Of a stretch of 9,036 nt of DNA, positions 1 through 4,718 are shown piece after piece. Position 1 is the first letter of the stretch; every line of letters starts with the position of its first letter. The position numbers and the translations under genes were made by a program. This DNA comes from DALYCO01 sp964535545 (GTDB lineage Bacteria > Patescibacteriota > Minisyncoccia > Phycocordibacterales > UBA9973). The stretch is taken from NCBI GenBank assembly GCA_964535545.1, contig CAZHUT010000035.1:1-9036 (forward strand). The letters run 5' to 3'. Under the pieces are notes generated by a model that was given only the letters and a program-made list of their open reading frames with translations, ran no database searches and was not told the origin of the DNA.

Positions 1-189
1 CACCCCAACTCCACGGGTCTCGGGTTTTACCACGTAAGTCTTACCAGCGAATGGTATTAACTTAGGATGGAAGTATGATATTCCGAACGTGGTGTCCGGA
101 GATATACCCACTTGTATGGTTCCCAATTTAAAAATTTCTCCATCTGCCAGCAAGTAGCCATTTAACAGGCGTTTCTTTTTTGTTGCCAT
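1..189 (-). CDS. Unrecognised protein, N-terminal 63 residues only (runs off left edge)
   Basis: An open frame starts at ATG 189-187 and continues without a stop to base 1, exactly 63 codons. The protein begins MATKKKRLLNGYLLADGEIF and continues with a mix of hydrophobic and Gly/Thr-rich stretches suggesting beta strands. There is no signal peptide and no membrane helix in the visible part. I do not recognise the family. The basic start (three lysines and an arginine in positions 4-7) and the soluble composition suggest a cytoplasmic or nucleic-acid-associated protein, but that is weak inference. No Shine-Dalgarno is visible upstream of the ATG. The gene is co-directional with prfB, 124 nt behind it, with a large hairpin between them. 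It could also be a spurious frame, but length, composition and absence of a competing frame favour a real gene. Confidence 0.6.
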   Translation of the reverse strand, partial: MATKKKRLLNGYLLADGEIFKLGTIQVGISPDTTFGISYFHPKLIPFAGKTYVVKPETRGVGV

Positions 190-204
190 CGTTTAATACT
201 GTTT

Positions 205-261
205 AGGTTATAAAAACAGCATGTTTCAAAATATGTTTAAAACACGTTGTTTTTATAACCT
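205..261. repeat. Long imperfect hairpin / palindrome between prfB and the left-edge gene
   Basis: Arms 205-230 and 236-261 pair over 26 positions with a 5-nt loop (231-235). The outer 14 bp are perfect (AGGTTATAAAAACA / TGTTTTTATAACCT); further in come one G-U pair and two mismatches. The stem is very AT-rich. Read on the plus strand it is followed by a run of five T (261-265), but no plus-strand gene ends here. Read on the minus strand, the direction of prfB, no U-tract follows. It may terminate prfB by an unusual mechanism, be an operator for the gene at 189, or be a small dispersed palindrome. The rest of 190-313 shows no gene. Confidence 0.6.
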
Positions 262-313
262 TTTTCAAGGAAAATCACTCTATTATGACATAGACGGGCG
301 AAAAAGTCAAATA

Positions 314-1189
314 TTACAAAGTTTGTTCGGCTTCAATAAATTCCGCCAACTCACCATTCAACACATCGTCTGGATTTGAAGATTCAACGCCGGTTCTCAA
401 GTCTTTAACCAGTTTGTATGGGTGCAACACATAGTTTCGGATCTGATTCCCCCATTCAATCTCAGTTGTCTTGGCAATCTGCATGCTTTCGGAAAGTTCT
501 TTGCGCTCTGCTTCTGCCTTGGCGAAGAGTTTGCCGCGGAGAATTTCCATTGCCCGTTCACGGTTCTGTTCCTGTGATCGTTCTTCGCGAACTGAAACAG
601 AAATGCCAGTTGGCTTATGAGTGAGGCGTACGGCAGTTTCCCGCTTGTTCACATTCTGTCCGCCCGGACCGCCGGCTTTGGAAGTATCGAATTCAATATC
701 GGCTTCTTTGAGTTCTGGCATATCAGCTTTGCCAATCTTTGGCAGAACTTCCACAAGGGAGAAGCTAGTATTTCGTTTTGCTTTTGAGTTGAACGGCGAG
801 AGACGTACGAGGCGATGCACGCCGGATTCATGTTTCAGATTTCCGTATGCATTCTTGCCAGTAATTTCCACTGAAATGTTCCGGTAGCCGCCATGATCGT
901 TCTGGTTTTCATGAAGGATTGAATATGACCAGCCCTGCTTGTCGGCGTACTTACAGTACATCTCAAAAAGCATGCGTGAAAAATCTTCAGCATCGTCACC
1001 GCCTGCACCTGAAAGTATATTCAGAATCGCCGGACCCTTATCAAATCCGCCGATACCTTCTTTCTTGTCCTTGAGCTGCTGCAATTCCTTGACCATCGCT
1101 TGTGCTTTGGCTTTGTCAGTCCAAAAGTCGGCTTCGGCCATGGAAGCTTCAATTTCGGCTATGCGGAGGTCAATTTCAGTTGTATCCAT
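314..1189 (-). CDS. prfB: Peptide chain release factor 2 (RF2), short N-terminal domain form
   Basis: Class I release factor of 291 residues that recognises UAA/UGA in the ribosomal A site and triggers peptidyl-tRNA hydrolysis in the cytoplasm. The codon-recognition tripeptide SPF is at 131-133 (RF2 type, not the PxT of RF1). The catalytic GGQ is at 176-178, within AGGPGGQNVNK; Q178 is the residue normally methylated by PrmC. Domain 2/4 signatures such as GVHRLVR (123-129) and KDLRTGVE (262-269) are intact. Standard RF2 is about 365 residues. Here the helical part of domain 1 is about 45 residues shorter, and the protein starts where E. coli RF2 has its frameshift codon (Leu25/Asp26): MDTTEIDLRIAEIEASM aligns without gaps to the E. 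coli segment starting LDYDAKKERL. ATG 1189 was chosen over an upstream in-frame ATG at 1315 because the extra 42 residues do not resemble RF2 and a promoter lies just before ATG 1189. No CTTTGA frameshift site is present. Confidence 0.95.
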   Translation of the reverse strand: MDTTEIDLRIAEIEASMAEADFWTDKAKAQAMVKELQQLKDKKEGIGGFDKGPAILNILSGAGGDDAEDFSRMLFEMYCKYADKQGWSYSILHENQNDHGGYRNISVEITGKNAYGNLKHESGVHRLVRLSPFNSKAKRNTSFSLVEVLPKIGKADMPELKEADIEFDTSKAGGPGGQNVNKRETAVRLTHKPTGISVSVREERSQEQNRERAMEILRGKLFAKAEAERKELSESMQIAKTTEIEWGNQIRNYVLHPYKLVKDLRTGVESSNPDDVLNGELAEFIEAEQTL

Positions 1190-1195
1190 GGGGAG

Positions 1196-1204
1196 AGTAT
1201 ACCA
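1196..1204 (-). promoter_or_regulatory. Extended -10 promoter of prfB, predicted leaderless start
   Basis: On the minus strand TGG (1204-1202) is followed by TATACT (1201-1196), then six bases (CTCCCC) and the ATG at 1189. This is an extended -10 (TGnTATAAT-like) element placed so that +1 falls on the A of the start codon. There is no Shine-Dalgarno before the ATG, as expected of a leaderless message. No convincing -35 hexamer is seen 17 bp upstream. Confidence 0.6.
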
Positions 1205-1264
1205 CGTAATCCTTACCGGTTGAGCGGCCCAAGTCTTTGCCTCTATGGACGAGAGCAACTTAGG

Positions 1265-1324
1265 GCGCGAAGGTGTGCTCTTTCTGGTGGAGTTTACGGA
1301 ACCAGAAAAGTACACCGCCAGCGC
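1265..1324. repeat. Long compound hairpin downstream of the three-helix membrane gene
   Basis: GCGC 1265-1268 pairs with 1321-1324, GGTGTGCT 1272-1279 with AGTACACC 1309-1316 (one G-U), and TTTCTGGT 1281-1288 with ACCAGAAA 1301-1308. Base 1280 is bulged and the loop is 12 nt (1289-1300). It lies just after the stop of the gene at 1347-2012 and upstream of the prfB promoter. No U-tract follows on the minus strand. It probably marks the 3' end of that transcript (terminator or protective structure), but it lacks the canonical intrinsic-terminator form. Nothing else coding is visible in 1190-1346. Confidence 0.5.
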
Positions 1325-1346
1325 TCTCCGAGGAGAATATTCCAGA

Positions 1347-2012
1347 TTAATGATACTGACTCAAATGATAATCTTCATCCATCTGATCAGGAACAAAGAC
1401 TACTTTGTAGTTATCAAAAATACTCTTGCCGTTTTTGTCGAGGAATTTTTTATAATATCCGTTGGCATCTTTCGCAACTTCTTCAAGAACAACTTCAAGC
1501 GTATCCCCTTTTATTTTGCCGAAAGCATACACATCGGCGATCATTTCGCCATCATATACATCTATCTCGACAATTTCCTGGTTTGCTTTGTCATATGTAA
1601 AAAATTTCGAAGTGCTTCCCTGGTATGTTTCCAGCGGCTGTCCGTTAAACAGATAATCTTTAGATATAGAATCTAACTTACTCTTCATCTCAATCCTGTA
1701 TTCATTTGTCAGTGCGTGGAACCGAGCTTTCTGAATGCCGAGAAATGATAGATACCCAAGAGAAACAACAAGAGGAATAACAGCCCAGAGTATTGCCAGC
1801 TTAGATGGATGTAAGTGTGAAGCAATGATTGAGGCAATTGTGACGATAAGCAACACAATAAAGAAACTTGCCGTTATTGTGACAATTTTTGGTGTTCCAG
1901 TAGAGCCAGTTGTATTGAAGCCAGCAGCCATTCCGTTGAGCCAGATAAAATATGCCCAACCTGCGAGGGCGAGAACGGATATGATGTTGCTTACGATAAT
2001 GATGATTTTCAT
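1347..2012 (-). CDS. Three-helix membrane protein with soluble C-terminal domain, unknown function
   Basis: 221 residues from ATG 2012. This start was chosen because GAGG lies 9 nt upstream, a clear Shine-Dalgarno and one of the few in the window. In-frame ATGs at 2027 and 2060 fall inside or at the edge of a strong hairpin and add polar residues before the first helix. Predicted membrane helices lie at about 3-24, 43-65 and 70-92. The first loop is Gly/Thr-rich (AGFNTTGSTGTP). The remaining 125 or so residues are soluble and charged, with a mixed strand-helix pattern (IVEIDVYDGEMIADVYAFGK) and an acidic, His-containing C-terminus. I recognise no family motif. The gene lies 54 nt behind the 132-residue gene on the same strand, so they are probably co-expressed. 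Topology of the soluble tail (in or out) cannot be decided from sequence alone. Confidence 0.75.
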   Translation of the reverse strand: MKIIIIVSNIISVLALAGWAYFIWLNGMAAGFNTTGSTGTPKIVTITASFFIVLLIVTIASIIASHLHPSKLAILWAVIPLVVSLGYLSFLGIQKARFHALTNEYRIEMKSKLDSISKDYLFNGQPLETYQGSTSKFFTYDKANQEIVEIDVYDGEMIADVYAFGKIKGDTLEVVLEEVAKDANGYYKKFLDKNGKSIFDNYKVVFVPDQMDEDYHLSQYH

Positions 2013-2017
2013 ATGAT

Positions 2018-2024
2018 AGATCCT
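2018..2024 (-). promoter_or_regulatory. Shine-Dalgarno deciding the start at 2012
   Basis: GAGG on the minus strand (2025-2022) is followed by nine bases and ATG 2012. It begins at the very edge of the hairpin 2025-2061, so folding of that hairpin leaves the site just single-stranded. This supports ATG 2012 over the upstream ATGs. Confidence 0.55.
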
Positions 2025-2061
2025 CATGCAAACCACGCTCGTTATAAGCGTGGTTTGCATG
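2025..2061. repeat. Perfect 15-bp hairpin between the 132-residue gene and the membrane gene
   Basis: Arms CATGCAAACCACGCT (2025-2039) and AGCGTGGTTTGCATG (2047-2061) are exact inverted copies with a 7-nt loop (2040-2046). The hairpin begins 5 nt after the stop of the gene at 2067-2465 and ends directly against the Shine-Dalgarno of the next gene. No U-tract follows on the minus strand, so a simple intrinsic terminator is unlikely. More plausible roles are an intercistronic structure that stabilises the upstream message, attenuates read-through, or modulates translation of the membrane gene. Confidence 0.7.
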
Positions 2062-2066
2062 AAAAA

Positions 2067-2465
2067 TTATTTAAGGATTGCGCCAACCTGTTCACTCAAA
2101 CTTGGTCCACCAGCCCAATTGAGGTTAGTGTAGTTACCGAGAACTATGAGCGTACCGTCAGCCTCGAGCGTTACTTTAGGACTTGCCTGATGCGCGTCAT
2201 GTGAATACAAAACTTTTTTCACTTTTTCGCCAAATGATTTCTTAACCTCATCACCAGCATTCATGATGTATTCCATGAGGCTCATGTTTGTTGAGCCGAG
2301 AAATTCAGCAGCATTGAGAGTTACTTCTTTGAACGAATCTTCGCCGATAACAAAAGCAATATCTGCACCTGTAACCTGTTTGAGCTTCCCCTGCATCATT
2401 GGAAAATCTCCATTCCGCATGTCACTCAACTTAGCGCTACCAAGAAAACTGTCGATATCATTCAT
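2067..2465 (-). CDS. Small soluble protein, unknown function
   Basis: 132 residues, predicted cytoplasmic: no signal peptide and no membrane helix. The N-terminal half is helix-prone (MNDIDSFLGSAKLSDM). The middle is amphipathic (SLMEYIMNAGDEVKKSFGEKVKKVL). The C-terminal part reads as strands and turns (VTLEADGTLIVLGNYTNLNWAGG) and ends SLSEQVGAILK. I recognise no family. It starts at ATG 2465, with no Shine-Dalgarno but with the 12-base motif AATAACCATATA 6 nt upstream, shared with the gene starting at 4689. It is divergent from the glycosyltransferase across a 106-bp intergenic region and is followed on the same strand by the three-helix membrane gene, its probable operon partner. Confidence 0.7.
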   Translation of the reverse strand: MNDIDSFLGSAKLSDMRNGDFPMMQGKLKQVTGADIAFVIGEDSFKEVTLNAAEFLGSTNMSLMEYIMNAGDEVKKSFGEKVKKVLYSHDAHQASPKVTLEADGTLIVLGNYTNLNWAGGPSLSEQVGAILK

Positions 2466-2471
2466 ATTTTA

Positions 2472-2483
2472 TATATGGTTATT
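2472..2483 (-). promoter_or_regulatory. Shared start-proximal motif AATAACCATATA (copy before 2465)
   Basis: This is the second copy of the 12-base motif, 6 nt upstream of ATG 2465 on the minus strand, overlapping an AT-rich TATATAAAAT stretch that could also serve as a -10 region. Confidence 0.3.
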
Positions 2484-2554
2484 TGTAATATCGCACTTGC
2501 ACACTAATAGTACACTAATGTCAACGGCCTGTATAGCGAGGCAGTGGATAACAT

Positions 2555-2562
2555 GCTACTAT
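2555..2562 (+). promoter_or_regulatory. Extended -10 promoter of the glycosyltransferase gene
   Basis: ATGC then TACTAT (2557-2562) gives a TGn-TANNNT extended -10 element. Nine bases separate it from ATG 2572, so the predicted 5' leader is only 2-3 nt. No Shine-Dalgarno is present. The arrangement parallels the prfB and 6188 promoters. Confidence 0.4.
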
Positions 2563-2571
2563 TTACATCAT

Positions 2572-3309
2572 ATGAAAGTATCAGTAGTTATACCGGCATA
2601 CAACGAAGAAAAATGGATTAGCAAGGCACTCGATGCAGTACTCAAGCAGGATTATCCAGATTATGAAGTGATTGTGGTGGATAATGCATCGTCAGACAAA
2701 ACAAGCGAGATAGTGGAAACATATGTAAAGAAAGATTCAAGGGTTTTTTTGGTCCGTGAACCAAAAAAAGGGCTTTTGAATGCGCGCGAGGCCGGCCGCC
2801 TAAAGGCGGCCGGCCAAATCATCGCCCAAATGGATGCTGACTGCATCCCTCACTCAACCTGGATTTCCGATGCTATTTCTTTTTTCGAAACAGAAAAAAT
2901 TGTCGGTGTCACCGGACCCTACCGCTTTTATGACGCTTCTCCAGCAATTCGGACGGCGCTTGGTATTGGCCAAAAATATATTTATTGGCCGGCAAGTGTT
3001 TTTTTGCGTACAGTAGGAAAAGGCGGCGTATATGTTGGCGGCAATTTTTTTATCCGAGCTTCAACCCTCAAAGAGATCGGCGGCTACGACACCTCCATTG
3101 ATTTTTACAGCGAAGATTCCGACACTGGCTATCGCCTCTCAAAGATTGGCACTGTTCTGTACGAACCAAAAATCGCCGTGGATTCCTCCGCTCGGCGATT
3201 TCAGGCATTCGGCTTTAAGAAGCTGAACAATTTATATACGAAAGCTTTTTTGACTGTCCTCTCTGGTAAAAAACTAAAAGATAATACCGAAACTAACCAC
3301 CCTCGATAG
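2572..3309 (+). CDS. Family 2 glycosyltransferase (GT-A fold)
   Basis: 245 residues, predicted to transfer a sugar from a nucleotide-sugar donor to an envelope polysaccharide, lipid or protein acceptor at the inner face of the membrane. The N-terminus (VSVVIPAYNEE, 3-13) and VIVVDNASSDKT (33-44) are the classic GT2 nucleotide-binding start. DAD (88-90) is the metal-binding DXD motif. VGGNFFIRASTLKEIGGYD (155-173) and SEDSDTGYRL (180-189) match the acceptor region and the ED catalytic-base motif of GT2 enzymes. There is no transmembrane segment, so it is a soluble or peripheral, non-processive type. ATG 2572 was chosen because the conserved fold begins immediately; the open frame extends upstream to 2263, but that part is antisense to another gene and not GT-like. 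It is the only plus-strand gene and stops (TAG) 3 nt before the end of the convergent neighbour. The donor and acceptor cannot be told. Confidence 0.92.
   Translation: MKVSVVIPAYNEEKWISKALDAVLKQDYPDYEVIVVDNASSDKTSEIVETYVKKDSRVFLVREPKKGLLNAREAGRLKAAGQIIAQMDADCIPHSTWISDAISFFETEKIVGVTGPYRFYDASPAIRTALGIGQKYIYWPASVFLRTVGKGGVYVGGNFFIRASTLKEIGGYDTSIDFYSEDSDTGYRLSKIGTVLYEPKIAVDSSARRFQAFGFKKLNNLYTKAFLTVLSGKKLKDNTETNHPR
2790..2815. repeat. GC-only perfect hairpin inside the glycosyltransferase gene
   Basis: GGCCGGCCGCC (2790-2800) and GGCGGCCGGCC (2805-2815) are exact inverted copies around a TAAA loop. All 11 pairs are G-C. It encodes part of the segment REAGRLKAAGQ (72-82), just before the DAD motif, with codons that are more GC-rich than their surroundings. 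Confidence 0.8.
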
Positions 3310-3312
3310 TAA

Positions 3313-4689
3313 TTATTGGAAATCCATATACCAAGCACCTCCCTGCTTGGTTACCTTGAATGTGCCTGAAGTGTGGCCGCCATCTTCATCAGGAATAGAA
3401 ACTTCTGCGATAATAGAGTTTCCTTCTTTGGTCCATGCAGTCTGATTTGAGTTGAGTATTTCAGAAGTTATCTGACCATATCCAAGCATAACCTTTAGGA
3501 AGTTGACGCTGTCTTCAAAATCTTCGGGATTTGGATCAGCATCATACTCGGCCTGAATTTCTGCTGCATTTTCTGGGTAAGCAGCTTTTACGTATTCAAC
3601 AATCTGTTTTGGATCTTTGCTATTTAAGACTTTCTCGAAATTAAAATATGCCGCAATAAAATTTTCTTTATCAGCCTGACTTACCGATGATTCAACAACA
3701 GATCCTTCCTGTGGAGCCTGGCTCGCTTTTTCTGAAGCAGCTTCGGTTTTGACTTCTTGTGCAGAGTTACCCGTTGCAGCACCAATGGTAAATGGATATT
3801 CTTTCTCAACAATCTTGCCTGCAGTTATGTACGCAACCTTTGCGTTGTCATAGTAGACTGCGCATTCATCATTTCCGCAAGAATAACCATTGCGGCGAAG
3901 ATATTCATCAGAAGCATTCTGTGCTCCGTATGCAATAATATTATCTTCATCGCCAGTATACATATAAGTAAAGCCTTTTTCATCAAAGCCAGTGAGTGTC
4001 AAAAATCCTCCAGCAAGTGTCTGTTCCTTGCCGATATCTTCAGCAGTAAGTTTGAGCTCCTGCATGTGTGTCGGGAACATGAAAACAACTTTTCCTGAAG
4101 CGCTCGCTATATTTTTTGATTCTGAGTGCTCAGTGAGATGAATATCTCTCTCGCCGAACCAAAATGGTGTCTGCCCAGAAGCGCGTTTTTCCAATTCCAT
4201 CTCAGTAAACATGTCGTTATCTTCTTCAAATGAACTTTCATTATCAAAAATCTCCTTGCCGTCCTTTGTCTTCACTGAATCAAATCGAACGAATACTTCC
4301 TCTTCCCCAACCAAGTTTGGCAGGTACGCAAATGCTACTTGGGCATTTCCTTCTGAATCAATACCCACTTGAATTCCGTTTACGGAAGTTGAAATTCCAT
4401 TCACTTCAGAAGTAGCCACGCCGCGCTTGAGGAACGTATCATATTCGTCTTCGCTGAAATCGACAACGCCGTCTTCACCAGCTGCGGCAACTTTCTGATC
4501 CAGTACAAGTTGTTTTGCTTGCAATGCCTTTGCCTCCATCTTCGGAACAATGACTTTCTGATAGACGAAGAATCCTGCAATGGCAAGAACGGCTACGACT
4601 GTAATAATAATCGCAATGAGTGGAGATTTCTTTGCAGGCGCTTCTACCACAGGCGCTACCGGTGTAACCGATGGGTTTGTTTGATCCAT
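3313..4689 (-). CDS. Single-pass membrane-anchored protein with C-terminal NTF2/DUF4878-like domain
   Basis: 458 residues. A short Pro/Val/Ala-rich cytoplasmic N-terminus (about 1-20) precedes one membrane helix (about 24-43, after KK 20-21), giving an N-in, C-out topology. A charged stretch (45-65) leads into a strand-rich domain of about 90-305 that I do not recognise; it holds a cysteine pair C271/C276 (SCGNDEC) that could form a disulfide outside. A low-complexity Ala/Glu/Gln/Ser linker follows (about 305-338). The C-terminal 120 residues (ADKENFIAAYFNFEKVLNSK onward, ending in GTFKVTKQGGAWYMDFQ) look like the helix-plus-curved-sheet pattern of NTF2-like/DUF4878 extracellular domains; this is inferred from pattern only. 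EDGVVDFSE (72-80) resembles the second half of an EF-hand loop without its first ligands. The start ATG 4689 has no Shine-Dalgarno, and AATAACCATATA lies 4 nt upstream. The gene sits 29 nt behind the 489-residue gene and is probably in one operon with it. Confidence 0.8.
   Translation of the reverse strand: MDQTNPSVTPVAPVVEAPAKKSPLIAIIITVVAVLAIAGFFVYQKVIVPKMEAKALQAKQLVLDQKVAAAGEDGVVDFSEDEYDTFLKRGVATSEVNGISTSVNGIQVGIDSEGNAQVAFAYLPNLVGEEEVFVRFDSVKTKDGKEIFDNESSFEEDNDMFTEMELEKRASGQTPFWFGERDIHLTEHSESKNIASASGKVVFMFPTHMQELKLTAEDIGKEQTLAGGFLTLTGFDEKGFTYMYTGDEDNIIAYGAQNASDEYLRRNGYSCGNDECAVYYDNAKVAYITAGKIVEKEYPFTIGAATGNSAQEVKTEAASEKASQAPQEGSVVESSVSQADKENFIAAYFNFEKVLNSKDPKQIVEYVKAAYPENAAEIQAEYDADPNPEDFEDSVNFLKVMLGYGQITSEILNSNQTAWTKEGNSIIAEVSIPDEDGGHTSGTFKVTKQGGAWYMDFQ
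3330..3351. terminator. Hairpin at the convergent gene ends, possible 3' end signal for the glycosyltransferase
   Basis: ACCAAGCA (3330-3337) and TGCTTGGT (3344-3351) are exact inverted copies with a 6-nt loop, beginning 20 nt after the glycosyltransferase stop on the plus strand. No T-run follows, so it is not a canonical intrinsic terminator. It lies inside the last codons of the opposing gene, which has only a 3-nt gap to its neighbour. Assignment as a termination or mRNA-end structure is inference. Confidence 0.3.
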
Positions 4690-4693
4690 AGTG

Positions 4694-4705
4694 TATATGG
4701 TTATT
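4694..4705 (-). promoter_or_regulatory. Shared start-proximal motif AATAACCATATA (copy before 4689)
   Basis: The 12 bases on the minus strand lie 4 nt before ATG 4689. An identical copy (2483-2472) lies 6 nt before ATG 2465. Both genes lack a Shine-Dalgarno. The motif could be a promoter element, a regulator site or an alternative translation-initiation signal; exact recurrence so close to two start codons is the only evidence. Confidence 0.3.
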
Positions 4706-4718
4706 AATAAGCTAGTGT

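Larger units (their letters stand above)
2466..2571. promoter_or_regulatory. Divergent intergenic region with short direct repeats
   Basis: This 106-bp region separates two divergent genes and must hold both promoters. On the plus strand it contains ACACTAAT twice (2501-2508 and 2512-2519), 11 bp apart start to start, so on the same helical face; this spacing suits a regulator-binding site. A TTGACA-like hexamer on the minus strand (2522-2517) has no good -10 at 17 bp. No coding frame of note. Confidence 0.3.

Noticed and set aside
28..1209. Repeat TACCACGTAA with extended similarity (28-45 and 1200-1217)
   Set aside because: 16 of 18 matching bases is about what one expects once by chance in 9 kb, and one copy is coding while the other is promoter sequence.
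1189..1260. Programmed +1 frameshift site of prfB
   Set aside because: No CTTTGA-type slippery stop and no RF2-like residues in the neighbouring frames upstream of ATG 1189.
1190..1315. 42-residue N-terminal extension of RF2 from an upstream in-frame ATG
   Set aside because: The extra residues do not resemble RF2, the region holds a strong hairpin and the extended -10 promoter, and the RF2 alignment begins at ATG 1189.
2263..2571. 103-residue N-terminal extension of the glycosyltransferase
   Set aside because: It is antisense to the 132-residue gene, crosses the promoter region and is not GT-like; the GT2 fold starts right at ATG 2572.
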